Source: Lachnospiraceae bacterium (lineage in GTDB: Bacteria > Bacillota > Clostridia > Lachnospirales > Lachnospiraceae). From it: a stretch of 60,332 nucleotides of DNA. The DNA lies in NCBI GenBank assembly GCA_022794255.1, contig JAAWEL010000075.1, forward strand, positions 1 to 60,332, in the 5' to 3' direction. The notes under the pieces were generated by a model. It saw nothing but the letters and a program-made list of their open reading frames with translations. It did no database searches and had not been told where the DNA came from. The first letter of the stretch is position 1. Every line of letters begins with the position of its first letter. Positions 36,191-45,301 of the stretch are shown piece after piece. The position numbers and the translations under genes were made by a program.

Positions 36191-37974
36191 GACTTTTCCT
36201 CCTTTGTCAGCTCCTGAAACGGCACTGCCGGCAGCCGGATCTGTATGGTCGTCCCCTCATCCGGCTCTGACCAGATAAAAAGACCATACTCCTCCCCAAA
36301 ATACAGACGGATCCTTTCATTGACATTTTTTACGCCAATGCCTGATCCCCTGCGGGAGGAGCCGTGGGTCTTTCCTGTCAGAAGCCCTTCCACCTGCTCA
36401 CTGGTCATGCCAAGGCCATTATCTGCAATCGTAAATAAAAGCTTTCCATCTTCTATGGCGGCCTTCACAAGAATCTCCCCATCTCCATCCATAAATTCCA
36501 TTCCATGATAGATCGCATTTTCCACCAGAGGCTGCAGCATCAGCTTTAGGGAAGCCAGACCAAGAGCCTCTGGCTCTGACTCAATTTGGTAGGTAAACTT
36601 ATTTTTGAACCGGGTCTGCTGAATCATCAGATAATTGCGCACATGCTCCAGCTCATCCTTCACCGGAATAATACTCCTGCCCTTACTTAAGCTGATGCGA
36701 AAAAAGCGGGCCAGGGCCGTCACCACCTTCACTGCCTCCTGCTTCTGCTCATTTTCAATCATCCAGACAATAATATCTAATGTATTGTATAGGAAATGGG
36801 GATTGATCTGAGACTGAAGGGTATCAAACTCGCTTTTCCGTTTCGATTCATGCTCCGCCACAATATCTTCCATCAATGCCTGGATCCGTTTTGCCATATC
36901 CCCAATTGATCTGCCCAGATGCTGGATCTCATAGGAACCGCCCATATAGACCTTGGTATCCAAAGCCCCGGCCTCCAGGGCATTGACTGACTTTTCCAGC
37001 TCCTGAATCGGGGCGGTTATCCGGGAGGAAATATAGGAGTTGATTACAGCCAGAAGAAAAAGAAAAAATGCCACCACAAACACCATAAAAAGCCGGGTCT
37101 TTATATTGTTCAGAGAAAATCCCTGCTCTGGTGTCACACCCACTAACTTCCAGCCTGTATACCCTACGGACTTTACCACCACATCCCGCTGTTTTCCCTG
37201 ATAGGTTTCCTGATAATTCCCATCCCGATAATCACGGGCTGTCAGAACATTCTCCTGCTCCAGCCCGGCATCAATGAGCTGCATTTTGGGATGGTAGATC
37301 AGCTCCCCGTTGCTCCCCAAAAGATAAAGATATCCCCCATTTCCCATAGCCACATTGTCTAAAAGCTGCTGAAGGCTTCCATAGGCTATATCGATCAGAA
37401 GCACTCCCTGATCGGTGGAGGTACCCTGGGTGATTTCCACTGCCCGGGACAAAGTGATCACCCACCGATACTGGTTCTCGCTGTTATCAAAAATGTACTG
37501 GACATGAGGCATGGAAAAATGCAGATTCTCCGGCCTCTCCAAGGTGCTTTTAAACCACTCCTCCCCAGTGACATCCATACCAGTTTTTAATCTGGCGGCA
37601 GGCACTGCAGACAGAATGTCTCCCCCTTTTGATAAAAGGGCAATATTGGAAACCGAATCCTTGTTATTGTCATATAGCAGGGTGATTTCACTGTTTACAG
37701 TATCTGTCTCATCCGATAAATCTGCATTTTTGATCACCCCATAATACAAAGAATCTGACAGCTTCATAATTGTCCGGAGATAGGAATCCACCGATAAGTT
37801 TACCTGGCTGATCACCGCCTGGTTCTCCTCCCGGATAGTGGCCGTAAGCTGAGCGGACAAACGCCCGTAAAGAGATATACCAATCAGCAGAATCATCACC
37901 AGGGCACTGACAGTAAAATAGACAAATATCGTATATCGGATGCTGGTTTTCTGAAAAAAATCTAGTTTCTTCAT
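36187..37974 (-). CDS. YesM-type sensor histidine kinase of the sugar-sensing cassette
   Basis: A 595-residue membrane kinase. Membrane segments near 12-34 and 285-307 enclose an extracellular dCache-like region (with FKSTLERPENLHFSMPHVQ and GYTGWKLVGVTPEQGFS). HAMP follows (ITAPIQELEKSVNALEAG), then the histidine box LQSQINPHFLYNTLD (His about 400) and the ATPase with PLVENAIYHGM and ADNGLGM. The start is uncertain: ATG at 37998 is close to AAAGGA, while ATG at 37974, used here, begins MKKLDFFQKTSIRY. It follows the YesN gene by 55 bases and overlaps the PBP gene by four. Confidence 0.9.
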   Translation of the reverse strand: MKKLDFFQKTSIRYTIFVYFTVSALVMILLIGISLYGRLSAQLTATIREENQAVISQVNLSVDSYLRTIMKLSDSLYYGVIKNADLSDETDTVNSEITLLYDNNKDSVSNIALLSKGGDILSAVPAARLKTGMDVTGEEWFKSTLERPENLHFSMPHVQYIFDNSENQYRWVITLSRAVEITQGTSTDQGVLLIDIAYGSLQQLLDNVAMGNGGYLYLLGSNGELIYHPKMQLIDAGLEQENVLTARDYRDGNYQETYQGKQRDVVVKSVGYTGWKLVGVTPEQGFSLNNIKTRLFMVFVVAFFLFLLAVINSYISSRITAPIQELEKSVNALEAGALDTKVYMGGSYEIQHLGRSIGDMAKRIQALMEDIVAEHESKRKSEFDTLQSQINPHFLYNTLDIIVWMIENEQKQEAVKVVTALARFFRISLSKGRSIIPVKDELEHVRNYLMIQQTRFKNKFTYQIESEPEALGLASLKLMLQPLVENAIYHGMEFMDGDGEILVKAAIEDGKLLFTIADNGLGMTSEQVEGLLTGKTHGSSRRGSGIGVKNVNERIRLYFGEEYGLFIWSEPDEGTTIQIRLPAVPFQELTKEEKS

Positions 37975-38029
37975 CTTTGCCTTGATTCCTCCTGTCATTC
38001 CTTTGCTGCAATTATTTTATATTTCCCCA

Positions 38030-39643
38030 TCATGCCCCACGGAACTTGGAAGGCGAAAGTCCGTATTTTTTCTTAAATACATAACTAAAATAGTTCTGCT
38101 CCTGATACCCTACCTTCCGGGCAATCACATAGGTCTTATCATTGGTCTCATTAAGCAGCTCCACTGCCTTATTGAGGCGCACCTCTGTCAGATAAGCCAC
38201 ATAGGTCTGTCCGGTTTCCTTCCGAAACATGGTTGAAAAATAAGCCGGACTCATATGAAGCTGACGGCAGATCATTTCCACAGACAGATCTGGATCCGGA
38301 TAATGTTCCTGAATATACCTTTTTGCTTCCTCGATCACCTGACGATTGGTGGTATCCCGGCGCAGATTGATCGCCTCGTGAATCTGACAGGCCACCTGAA
38401 TCAGCCATCCGGTAAATTCTTCCTGTTTTTGTCCCCCGTCCATCAGCCGGATAAAACCGTCATCTGTATCAAAAATTTGCCTCAAATCCATATCACACTG
38501 CTGCATCAAACGAGTGACCCAGTTGACTAAAGACAGCCGGTACACCTGATGCTGGCGGACATGAACTTTGGCTTCCTCCACCCGGGCCATCAAATCCTGC
38601 ACCACTGCCTCAATCGTCTGAGGAGTGCCGAATTTGACCGCCGCTGTCAGCTCCGCCTCATCCTTTTCATCCAGATGCAGCTTTCCCCGGCTGACCGGTT
38701 CCATATCATGAATATAAATGGTTCCTCCTGTACCAGTGATCGCCTTATAGCCCAGAGCATCCATGGCTGACTGATAGGATTCTCCAATATGTTCCAGCAT
38801 CTGGCTGCTGTGACCGACCCCAATAGTCACTGTCACCTCAAGGATTCGCCGTATCTCCTTGCATATGTCTCCCAGAAGATCAATAAATCCGGTCTGGGTG
38901 TTTGGCTCATCAATTGCTGCAAGGATAGTAATGCCGCCTGTGGAGCTGAAGATGGTAAAGCGGAAATACTCCTTCAAATTGTCCTCCACCAGCTGACGAA
39001 CAGAAATGGGAATCAGCTTCTGCTCCTGCTGCCTTGACAGAGGTTGTCCCTCCACCCGTTCTTCCGGCTCCACACTGATGACTGCTGTCACCCATTTGCG
39101 GGCGTTCAGAATATCCACCTCATATTCCTCCAGCTTTCCGGCTATCTCCCCGCCTGGAATATTTCCCCCCACCAGATCATTTAAAAAAAGCTCCCGAAGA
39201 ATGGGAAGACTGTTTCGATAGCTTTCCCGCAGCAGCCGGACATTGCGGCGCTGCTCAATCTCCTCGTCCAGACTGCTGCGAACCCGCCCTAAAATCTCAG
39301 TCAGCTCCTCCACGTTCACCGGCTTTAAGATATATTCGCTTACATTCAGCTTGATGGCCTGCTGGGCATACTCAAAATCATCATAACCGGAAAAGATCAG
39401 GACTTTAATAGACGGATATTTCTGCCGGATCCGCGCCGTCAGAGTCAATCCGTCCATGTATGGCATCCGGATATCCGTCATCACCACATCTGGCTTCAGC
39501 TGCTCAATCTTCTCCAAAGCCTCCTCCCCGTTGTCCGCATCCCCGGCCACCTGGAAGCCAAGGCTCTCCCAGTCAATCTTGCGAATGATAGCCTTGCGGA
39601 CCTCCTCCTCATCATCTGCCAGCAGAATTCGATAATAGCTCAT
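38030..39643 (-). CDS. YesN-type response regulator with AraC DNA-binding domain (sugar-sensing cassette)
   Basis: A 537-residue transcription regulator. The receiver domain (about 1-120) has the acidic pair in LLADDEEEVRK, the phosphoacceptor Asp in VVMTDIRMPYMDGL and the Lys in YILKPVNVEE. A long middle region (about 130-420) of the YesN type has no clear fold. The C-terminal AraC domain (about 435-535) shows MICRQLHMSPAYFSTMFRKETG and KVGYQEQNYFSYVFKKKYG. It is the first gene of the cassette. The expected site is the phased repeat in the mglB promoter. Only 55 bases separate it from cobD, and no promoter was clear in that gap. Confidence 0.92.
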   Translation of the reverse strand: MSYYRILLADDEEEVRKAIIRKIDWESLGFQVAGDADNGEEALEKIEQLKPDVVMTDIRMPYMDGLTLTARIRQKYPSIKVLIFSGYDDFEYAQQAIKLNVSEYILKPVNVEELTEILGRVRSSLDEEIEQRRNVRLLRESYRNSLPILRELFLNDLVGGNIPGGEIAGKLEEYEVDILNARKWVTAVISVEPEERVEGQPLSRQQEQKLIPISVRQLVEDNLKEYFRFTIFSSTGGITILAAIDEPNTQTGFIDLLGDICKEIRRILEVTVTIGVGHSSQMLEHIGESYQSAMDALGYKAITGTGGTIYIHDMEPVSRGKLHLDEKDEAELTAAVKFGTPQTIEAVVQDLMARVEEAKVHVRQHQVYRLSLVNWVTRLMQQCDMDLRQIFDTDDGFIRLMDGGQKQEEFTGWLIQVACQIHEAINLRRDTTNRQVIEEAKRYIQEHYPDPDLSVEMICRQLHMSPAYFSTMFRKETGQTYVAYLTEVRLNKAVELLNETNDKTYVIARKVGYQEQNYFSYVFKKKYGLSPSKFRGA

Positions 39644-39697
39644 AATCCAGGTTTCCTTTCTCTCTTAAAAACGCTCCCCACTTTTGTACTCAATCTT

Positions 39698-40780
39698 TCA
39701 GCTGTCTTTCATAATCATCGAAAGGGCCTCCAAAAGCTTTTCATTCTTTTCCCGCCTTTGAAGCCCGATTCGGTAATAGCGAATCCGTCCAAGTCCCTCT
39801 CCCGGCTCAAGTCCCAAAAAATTACTGCAGTCCCGAATCAAAATTCTTCTTTCCCGAAGCCTTTCCCACAGATTACCGTGGTATTCTTCCCCTTCATCTT
39901 TAAAAAGGAGGTAATTCACCTGGGAGGGAAATACCAAAAATCCAAGGCCGGCCAGTCTCTCTAACATCCATTCCCGCTCTGTTTTTACCAGCCTTTTCGT
40001 CTTCTTTAAAAAGTCCTTCTCCTCAAGAGCCGCCACCCCTGCCTCCTGGGCGGGCAAAGACACGCTCCACGGCTGTCCGGTCAGACGAAGCCTACCGGCA
40101 AGAACCAGATCGCCGCAAACCATGTATCCCAGCCGCAGCCCTGCCATGGCGTAAGATTTCGTAAAAGCCCTAAGGATCACAACCTGCGGATACTCCCAAA
40201 TCCTTTCCATAAAAGAGTAATCCTCTGGCCGGTCCAAAAATTCACAGAAGCACTCATCCAGCACCAAAAGCCCGCCTTTTTTGTGGCATGCCTCAGCCAG
40301 CAGCTCCACCTGGCTTTTCGGCACAGCCAGACCAGTGGGATTGTTGGGATTACACAAAAAAAGCCATTCCCCTTCCTCCAAAAAACCGGCCAATGCCTCT
40401 GCATCCACCTGAAAACGCTTCTCCTCCCTCAAAGAAAAATGGCGCACCCGGCAGCCTACGGACATCAGAGCCCGCTCATATTCGGAAAAAGAAGGCGCCA
40501 GAACTAAAGCCCGTTTTGGCCTTGCCTGATAGGCCAGACGGTAGATCAGATCCGCCGCCCCATTCCCGCATACAATCCGCTCTTTTGAGGTCCCGTGATA
40601 ATCTGCCAGGCGCCGGATCAGCCTTCCACATTCCGGATCCGGATAACGGCTCCATCCCTCTACCGATTCCCGAAGCACCTGCCTCACTCCCGGCGGAAGG
40701 CCCAAAGGATTTACATTGACAGAAAAATCATCCCGTATCTTTCCGTGATAGATGTCTCCGCCATGAAGCGCATATCCCAT
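39698..40780 (-). CDS. cobD: L-threonine-O-3-phosphate decarboxylase CobD
   Basis: PLP enzyme that makes aminopropanol phosphate for the lower ligand arm of cobalamin. The 360-residue protein has the aminotransferase class I/II fold: GGDIYHGKIRDDFSVNVNPLG at the start (typical of CobD), CGNGAADLIYRLAYQ, LCNPNNPTGLAVP and the PLP lysine in AFTKSYAMAGLRLGY (about residue 213). Related HisC lacks the N-terminal GGxxYxG start. The ATG at 40780 has AGGAG nine bases upstream, and a near-consensus promoter precedes it. The other cobalamin genes are 8 kb away, beyond the PTS-sulfatase locus. Confidence 0.88.
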   Translation of the reverse strand: MGYALHGGDIYHGKIRDDFSVNVNPLGLPPGVRQVLRESVEGWSRYPDPECGRLIRRLADYHGTSKERIVCGNGAADLIYRLAYQARPKRALVLAPSFSEYERALMSVGCRVRHFSLREEKRFQVDAEALAGFLEEGEWLFLCNPNNPTGLAVPKSQVELLAEACHKKGGLLVLDECFCEFLDRPEDYSFMERIWEYPQVVILRAFTKSYAMAGLRLGYMVCGDLVLAGRLRLTGQPWSVSLPAQEAGVAALEEKDFLKKTKRLVKTEREWMLERLAGLGFLVFPSQVNYLLFKDEGEEYHGNLWERLRERRILIRDCSNFLGLEPGEGLGRIRYYRIGLQRREKNEKLLEALSMIMKDS

Positions 40781-40809
40781 ACCATTCCACTCCTTCCTGA
40801 ATCTTTTTT

Positions 40810-40838
40810 ATTGTAGCATGGTTTTTCTCTCATGTCAT
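40810..40838 (-). promoter_or_regulatory. Promoter of cobD
   Basis: ATGACA at 40838-40833 and TACAAT at 40815-40810 on the minus strand with a 17-base spacer, 30 bases before the start codon. Confidence 0.75.
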
Positions 40839-40877
40839 GCTTTTTCCCTCCATGTACGGCAAATCCAACCCTCCGTA

Positions 40878-40929
40878 AAGCAGGAAAGAACAGGCAGGAC
40901 CTTTTCGTCCTGCCTGTTCTTTCCTGCTT
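40878..40929. terminator. Long perfect hairpin after the PTS-sulfatase operon
   Basis: A 23-bp perfect stem with a 6-base loop lies 18 bases after the EIIB gene. There is no T tract outside the stem, so it may act as a terminator or as an mRNA 3'-end block. Confidence 0.65.
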
Positions 40930-40947
40930 GGCAATTGTCTCTCACTC

Positions 40948-41430
40948 TTATCCCCGAATCAGCTTTATAAAATCCAGTGCCTCATCTGCCGGCACCATCT
41001 GAGCTGTAATATTCACTCCCTGGTCAGCCAGATACAAAAAATTCTCCACATCCTCCTGGGTCACACTGACTGCCTTTTTCAGCATCCGGGTGTTCTGCTT
41101 CCCGCCCATATTTCCCACATTCACCTTTTCCATATGAAAACCGCGGTCATACAGATCCCGGATCGTCTTTGGACCTTTGGCCACAATAAACACCCGCTCC
41201 CCCTCATACTTGCCTGCACAAAGATTGGCGGCTGCCTTCTCCACAGTCAGAATCGACAATTTGCACTGACTGGGACATGCCATTTTCAGAGCCTCCTTAT
41301 TGACCGGATCCTTTACCACCTGATCATCCACCACCATAATCCGCGTAGCTTTCGTAGCCAGGCTCCATACCGCCGCCACCTGCCCGTGAATCAGACGATC
41401 ATCAATTCTTATATTTACAATCTCCATCAT
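40948..41430 (-). CDS. PTS mannose-family enzyme IIB
   Basis: Cytosolic phosphocarrier of 160 residues that passes phosphate from IIA to the incoming sugar. The family start NIRIDDRLIHGQVAAVW places the phosphorylated histidine at about residue 15; VVDDQVVKDPVNKEALKMACP and NVGNMGGKQNTRMLKKAVSV are also typical. Two ATG codons at 41430 and 41427 follow AAGGAG by about eight bases; a third at 41457 overlaps the preceding stop. It is unusual that IIB is last, behind the enzyme genes, rather than next to IIA. Confidence 0.92.
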   Translation of the reverse strand: MMEIVNIRIDDRLIHGQVAAVWSLATKATRIMVVDDQVVKDPVNKEALKMACPSQCKLSILTVEKAAANLCAGKYEGERVFIVAKGPKTIRDLYDRGFHMEKVNVGNMGGKQNTRMLKKAVSVTQEDVENFLYLADQGVNITAQMVPADEALDFIKLIRG

Positions 41431-41453
41431 CTCTTCTTCTCCTTCCTTGAAGC

Positions 41454-42995
41454 TCATCGCCCCACCGACACGAACACAGGAGATGTCCAGGCCACATCCC
41501 CATTTTTCTGCCAGATCCGCAGACGCAGATTTCCATCTTCCTTCATATGGATGGTTCTCTTTGCCGTAATCTGGTAGGAAGCCTCCGGGCAGGCCTTCCC
41601 CACACGGAACTTATATGCATTGTGCCACCAGGGATCGTCCCGATAGTGGGTAATCTCCCCCCAGGTCTCCCGGGTCAGCTTCTTTACCTCATCCCACAGG
41701 GCAAAAACCTTTGAGGTCTCCAGAACCTCCCGCACCAGCAAGGGATATTCCTGTCCGTCAATGGTCAGGCTCATCACACTGTCTGCATCTGCCTCCACCT
41801 CAAAAATAAATCCTTCTGTGGTCACATTGCTAGGCCCCATCCATTTGCCTGTTGCAGTGGACTGGTAGGTTGTGACAGAAAAATCACAGCCAGATTCACT
41901 GGTTTTTACAATCTCCTGCCCATAATTATTCCAGCACTTCTCAATGTCCAAAAGCCTTCCGTCCACCTTAAGACTTCCGTTCCAGTGCTTGATCCACTGG
42001 TCCTTATAGACTCTTATATCCGGTCCCCACCCAAGCTCCAGACGGAATTTAAACCGGATCACACCCTGAAGCTTTTCCCGCTCCCAGGTCCCTGAATGAA
42101 CAATCATTTCTTCCAAAATATTATCTCTTAAAATTTCAATCCGGTCCACAGCAGCCGTTCCTTTTACGGATATTTCCATCTCTGCCTTTCCATCCGGGGC
42201 AGATACCTCGCCGCCCATAGGCACGCCATTTACCAGCTCATCCACCTGAATCCGGCTCTGAGACACTCCATAGACCCTGCGGTGTATCCATGCATCCCAG
42301 ATGGCCTCCTTGGTCCTCTCCTCGGCCAGAACACACATGCTGCCATGCTCAAACACTCCCGGCACACTGTGATTATCCCCGGCCGCCATAACCCCGATCT
42401 TATATCCCCGCTTCAATCCCTGTTCATAAGTGGTTTCCCCGGTGCGGGGTCCCATATGTACATGGCGGTTCATAGCCAACGGCCCATCGTCATTTTCACT
42501 GGACCCATGGCTGGAATAGATCTCCGCAAAAGGAGAAAATTTCTCGTCATGGGTGTCCCAGTTTTTCCCCCTGGAACCGGGCTGATAAGCCAGATGGTGA
42601 GGAATTCCTATCACATCCTGGCCCTGGTAAGCCTCCACCAGCTGCTGGTATCGAAGAGGATGCTTTTGCTCCCCGTCATTTTTCAGGAAAAATACATTGT
42701 GATCCCCATCCAGTCCGGCCCCCTGCCATTCAAAGCCCATAAACATGGGAAAGCCCTCTTCATTGGCCTTTTTGGTAAACGCCCGTACCTTCTCCCAATC
42801 TGCAGCAATCACCTCATCCTCCAGACGGTCCTCCACCGCCAGCCCTTTCTTGGTAGGCCGCATATAAAACGGATAATAGGCAATCGGCCAGAAATCCATC
42901 TGCTTTTTGATCTGCTCATACCACAGAGAAAGCTCCTCCATCTGATTGTGGTGGATATTGCTGTGCATATCTGTCCATAGCTTTTTATATTTCAT
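41454..42995 (-). CDS. DUF3604-family (PHP-like) metal-dependent hydrolase
   Basis: A 513-residue protein that I place in the DUF3604 family, which has a PHP-like metal-binding barrel. Supporting segments: KLWTDMHSNIHHNQ (His near residues 11-15), FMGFEWQGAGLDGDHNVFFL, DVIGIPHHLAYQPGS, FAEIYSSHGSSE, MAAGDNHSVPG and AIWDAWIHRRVYGVSQSRI. These spaced His, Asp and Glu residues are the expected metal ligands. The C-terminal half (about 290-513) is beta-rich and unlike known domains. No signal peptide, so it is cytosolic. It is translated between sulfatase 1 and EIIB. A role in breaking down or dephosphorylating the imported sulfated sugar is inferred only from position. Confidence 0.75.
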   Translation of the reverse strand: MKYKKLWTDMHSNIHHNQMEELSLWYEQIKKQMDFWPIAYYPFYMRPTKKGLAVEDRLEDEVIAADWEKVRAFTKKANEEGFPMFMGFEWQGAGLDGDHNVFFLKNDGEQKHPLRYQQLVEAYQGQDVIGIPHHLAYQPGSRGKNWDTHDEKFSPFAEIYSSHGSSENDDGPLAMNRHVHMGPRTGETTYEQGLKRGYKIGVMAAGDNHSVPGVFEHGSMCVLAEERTKEAIWDAWIHRRVYGVSQSRIQVDELVNGVPMGGEVSAPDGKAEMEISVKGTAAVDRIEILRDNILEEMIVHSGTWEREKLQGVIRFKFRLELGWGPDIRVYKDQWIKHWNGSLKVDGRLLDIEKCWNNYGQEIVKTSESGCDFSVTTYQSTATGKWMGPSNVTTEGFIFEVEADADSVMSLTIDGQEYPLLVREVLETSKVFALWDEVKKLTRETWGEITHYRDDPWWHNAYKFRVGKACPEASYQITAKRTIHMKEDGNLRLRIWQKNGDVAWTSPVFVSVGR

Positions 42996-43008
42996 ACGCT
43001 CTCCTTTA

Positions 43009-44454
43009 CTATTCTGCCGGTCCCAGAAGCGTCCCTGCAGGAATCCCTACGGTCCCCCATTCCCAGGGGCTCTTAGCCCTCCCCCATTCCCTCAGCCTTT
43101 TCTGCCTTTCACAGGCCTGTCGCTCCTTTGCAATCAGCCATTTTATCTTCTCTTGCTCCATAAAGCATCCGGCCTTTTGTGCCTGATCAATCAGCTCTTT
43201 TGCCTGCTCCGGATGACTTTTTAGCAAATTATTCTCCTCCATGGCATCCCTTTCCAGATCATAGACATACCACTGCCCCTGAGCACGGATCACCTTATAA
43301 CAGCCAAGGACAGCCGCCTCTGCCAGCAGCTTTTCTCCTCCCTGCTCCAGCATCTGCTGTATCCTGATCCAATGCTGGTTACAATCAGGCTTTTTCAGAT
43401 CCATGCATACTCCCTGGTGCCAGTCAAAGGCTTTGCTGTCCCCCAAAGATGCCAAAGACAAAAGCGTCCGGGATACATCCAAAAGCCCTACTGGCTGTGA
43501 AAATCTGCCGGGAGCTATCCCTTCTCCCTCCATAATCAGAGGCACCCGCACCGCATCCTCATAAAAGGTCTGTTTTCCGAAGATTCCTCTTTTTCCCAAC
43601 TGTTCCCCATGATCCGACAGATAAATAAATACATGCTCCTCTCTCTTTTGCACCTGCCGGAATGTATCATACAGGGCTCCCACATATCTGTCCAGCTGCT
43701 CTACCAATCCCCAGTACGCGGCCCGGCAGTTTCTTATCCGCTCTTTTTCACACTCCTGCCTGTATTCCTCATAGAAAGGAAGGAAAACCCGGGCAGCGTC
43801 CTGCTCACATTCCTCTATAGAACAGAGACTCTGATATTTCCGGTATAATTCCTCCCTGCAGGTAAAAGGAAAGTGCGGTCCATAAAAGCCTACCACAAGA
43901 AACAGCGGCCTGTTTTCGTGATCCTTCTCCCATCTTTGAAGAAATTGCATGGTCTGCTGCCATACCGCCTCATCATATACCATAACCGGCGAAACGCCGC
44001 CCCCCACTGCCTCTGTACAGTGAAGCCGGTTGGTGGTACCAGCATATTTCCCGAAATCCTTCCGTGCCCTGCCACCGGTTCCCCAGTACTGGGAAGTAAT
44101 ATCTCCATAAAGACGCCGGTCAAAACCATGCTTCTGGTCGTCTCCCTTAAAATGCATACGGCCGATCAGCACCGTATCATACCCCAGCTGTCCCATCTCG
44201 TGAGCCAGAGTAGGCACATCAGAAGCCAGGGCCGAATCATTATTAAAAATCCCCAGCTCCGATGGAAGCTGCCCGGTGAGAAAGGACATACGAGAGGGGA
44301 CACATAAGGGCGCATTGCAATAGCAATGATCAAACAATGCCCCTTCCTGTGCAATTCGTCTAAGCTGCGGGGTATCAAGCCCCTTCTTTGCAAAACCCGT
44401 ACTCGCCCATCCATGCTGGTCTGAAATGACCAGCATTATATTTCTTTTCCCCAT
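43009..44454 (-). CDS. Cytosolic sulfatase, Cys-type (sulfatase 1)
   Basis: Sulfate ester hydrolase of the alkaline phosphatase superfamily, 481 residues. The active-site motif is CVPSR with the cysteine at residue 51, to be changed to formylglycine by an anaerobic sulfatase-maturating enzyme (not in this window). Metal ligands: SDQHG at 11-15 and IYLSDHGEQLGKRGIFGKQTFYED near 300. It starts at once with the beta strand NIMLVISDQHGW and has no signal peptide, so it acts inside the cell. The start has a weak ribosome binding site eight bases after the EIID stop and is probably coupled to it. Substrate: a sulfated sugar delivered by the PTS is likely. Confidence 0.9.
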   Translation of the reverse strand: MGKRNIMLVISDQHGWASTGFAKKGLDTPQLRRIAQEGALFDHCYCNAPLCVPSRMSFLTGQLPSELGIFNNDSALASDVPTLAHEMGQLGYDTVLIGRMHFKGDDQKHGFDRRLYGDITSQYWGTGGRARKDFGKYAGTTNRLHCTEAVGGGVSPVMVYDEAVWQQTMQFLQRWEKDHENRPLFLVVGFYGPHFPFTCREELYRKYQSLCSIEECEQDAARVFLPFYEEYRQECEKERIRNCRAAYWGLVEQLDRYVGALYDTFRQVQKREEHVFIYLSDHGEQLGKRGIFGKQTFYEDAVRVPLIMEGEGIAPGRFSQPVGLLDVSRTLLSLASLGDSKAFDWHQGVCMDLKKPDCNQHWIRIQQMLEQGGEKLLAEAAVLGCYKVIRAQGQWYVYDLERDAMEENNLLKSHPEQAKELIDQAQKAGCFMEQEKIKWLIAKERQACERQKRLREWGRAKSPWEWGTVGIPAGTLLGPAE

Positions 44455-44461
44455 AAAGCCA

Positions 44462-45301
44462 TTACATAATTCCCAAAAATACCATCACTGCTGCAAAGAT
44501 AACAATACCCAATACAATCTTTGTGGCAGACCATTTCTTTTTATCCATCATATACCACACAGCCAATGTAAGCAGAAGGGGGAGTATCCCCGGCATGATC
44601 TTATCAAATATCTGTTCCTGGATAGACAAAGCCATATCCCCGTTCACATATTTGAATACCACACTGGCCTTCACCGTTGTGGCAGCCACACCGCCGATCA
44701 CAATCAGTCCCATCATGGTAAGTCCGGTGGTAATCTTATCTACCAGCGCCTTGTTGGTAAAGAACAGATTGGCCGCTCCGATTCCCATATTATAGCCCTT
44801 ATGGAATAAAAACCACTGAAGTCCAACAACGGTAGTCAGCCACACAATACAGAAAAACAGCGGTCCAATGGGATTGCCGTCATGAATGCAAAGACTCATG
44901 GCAATACTCAAAAGAATCGGGCTGTAGGTACCAATCAGCATAGAATCACCGATTCCGGCAAAGGGCCCCATCAATGCATTCTTTGTATTGACAATCAGCT
45001 CCTCACTGATGTTCTCCCCTTTTGCTCTGGCCTCCTCCATGGCAATGGTGATTCCGGGAATCAATGCGCCCAGCTGAGGCTCTGTGTTATAAAACTGCAT
45101 ATGACGCTGCAAGGCTTTTTTGTACTCATCTGAGTCCGACCCGTACAATTTCTTTAAAATGGGCTCTAACACATGACAGAAAGCCAGGCCCATCATACGC
45201 TCAAAGTTCTGCGTGGCCTGGGCAAAGAAAATATAGGACCAGGCGGCCTTGTCAATATCCTTTTTAGTCAGCAAAGAATCATTCTGATTTCTATTCTTCA
45301 T
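44462..45301 (-). CDS. PTS mannose-family enzyme IID
   Basis: Membrane component of 279 residues that forms the channel with IIC. Family segments: SYIFFAQATQNFERMMGLAF, FYNTEPQLGALIPGITIAMEE, LMGPFAGIGDSMLIGTYSPIL and the C-terminal hydrophobic segments. The ATG at 45301 is nine bases after AGGAGG and lies 11 bases inside the end of the IIC gene. The mannose family takes up amino sugars, glycosaminoglycan or mucin disaccharides and hexoses. Confidence 0.94.
   Translation of the reverse strand: MKNRNQNDSLLTKKDIDKAAWSYIFFAQATQNFERMMGLAFCHVLEPILKKLYGSDSDEYKKALQRHMQFYNTEPQLGALIPGITIAMEEARAKGENISEELIVNTKNALMGPFAGIGDSMLIGTYSPILLSIAMSLCIHDGNPIGPLFFCIVWLTTVVGLQWFLFHKGYNMGIGAANLFFTNKALVDKITTGLTMMGLIVIGGVAATTVKASVVFKYVNGDMALSIQEQIFDKIMPGILPLLLTLAVWYMMDKKKWSATKIVLGIVIFAAVMVFLGIM

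Noticed and set aside
42282..42980. A 232-codon plus-strand frame opposite the DUF3604 gene
   Set aside because: No ribosome binding site, no domain, and complete overlap with a convincing gene.
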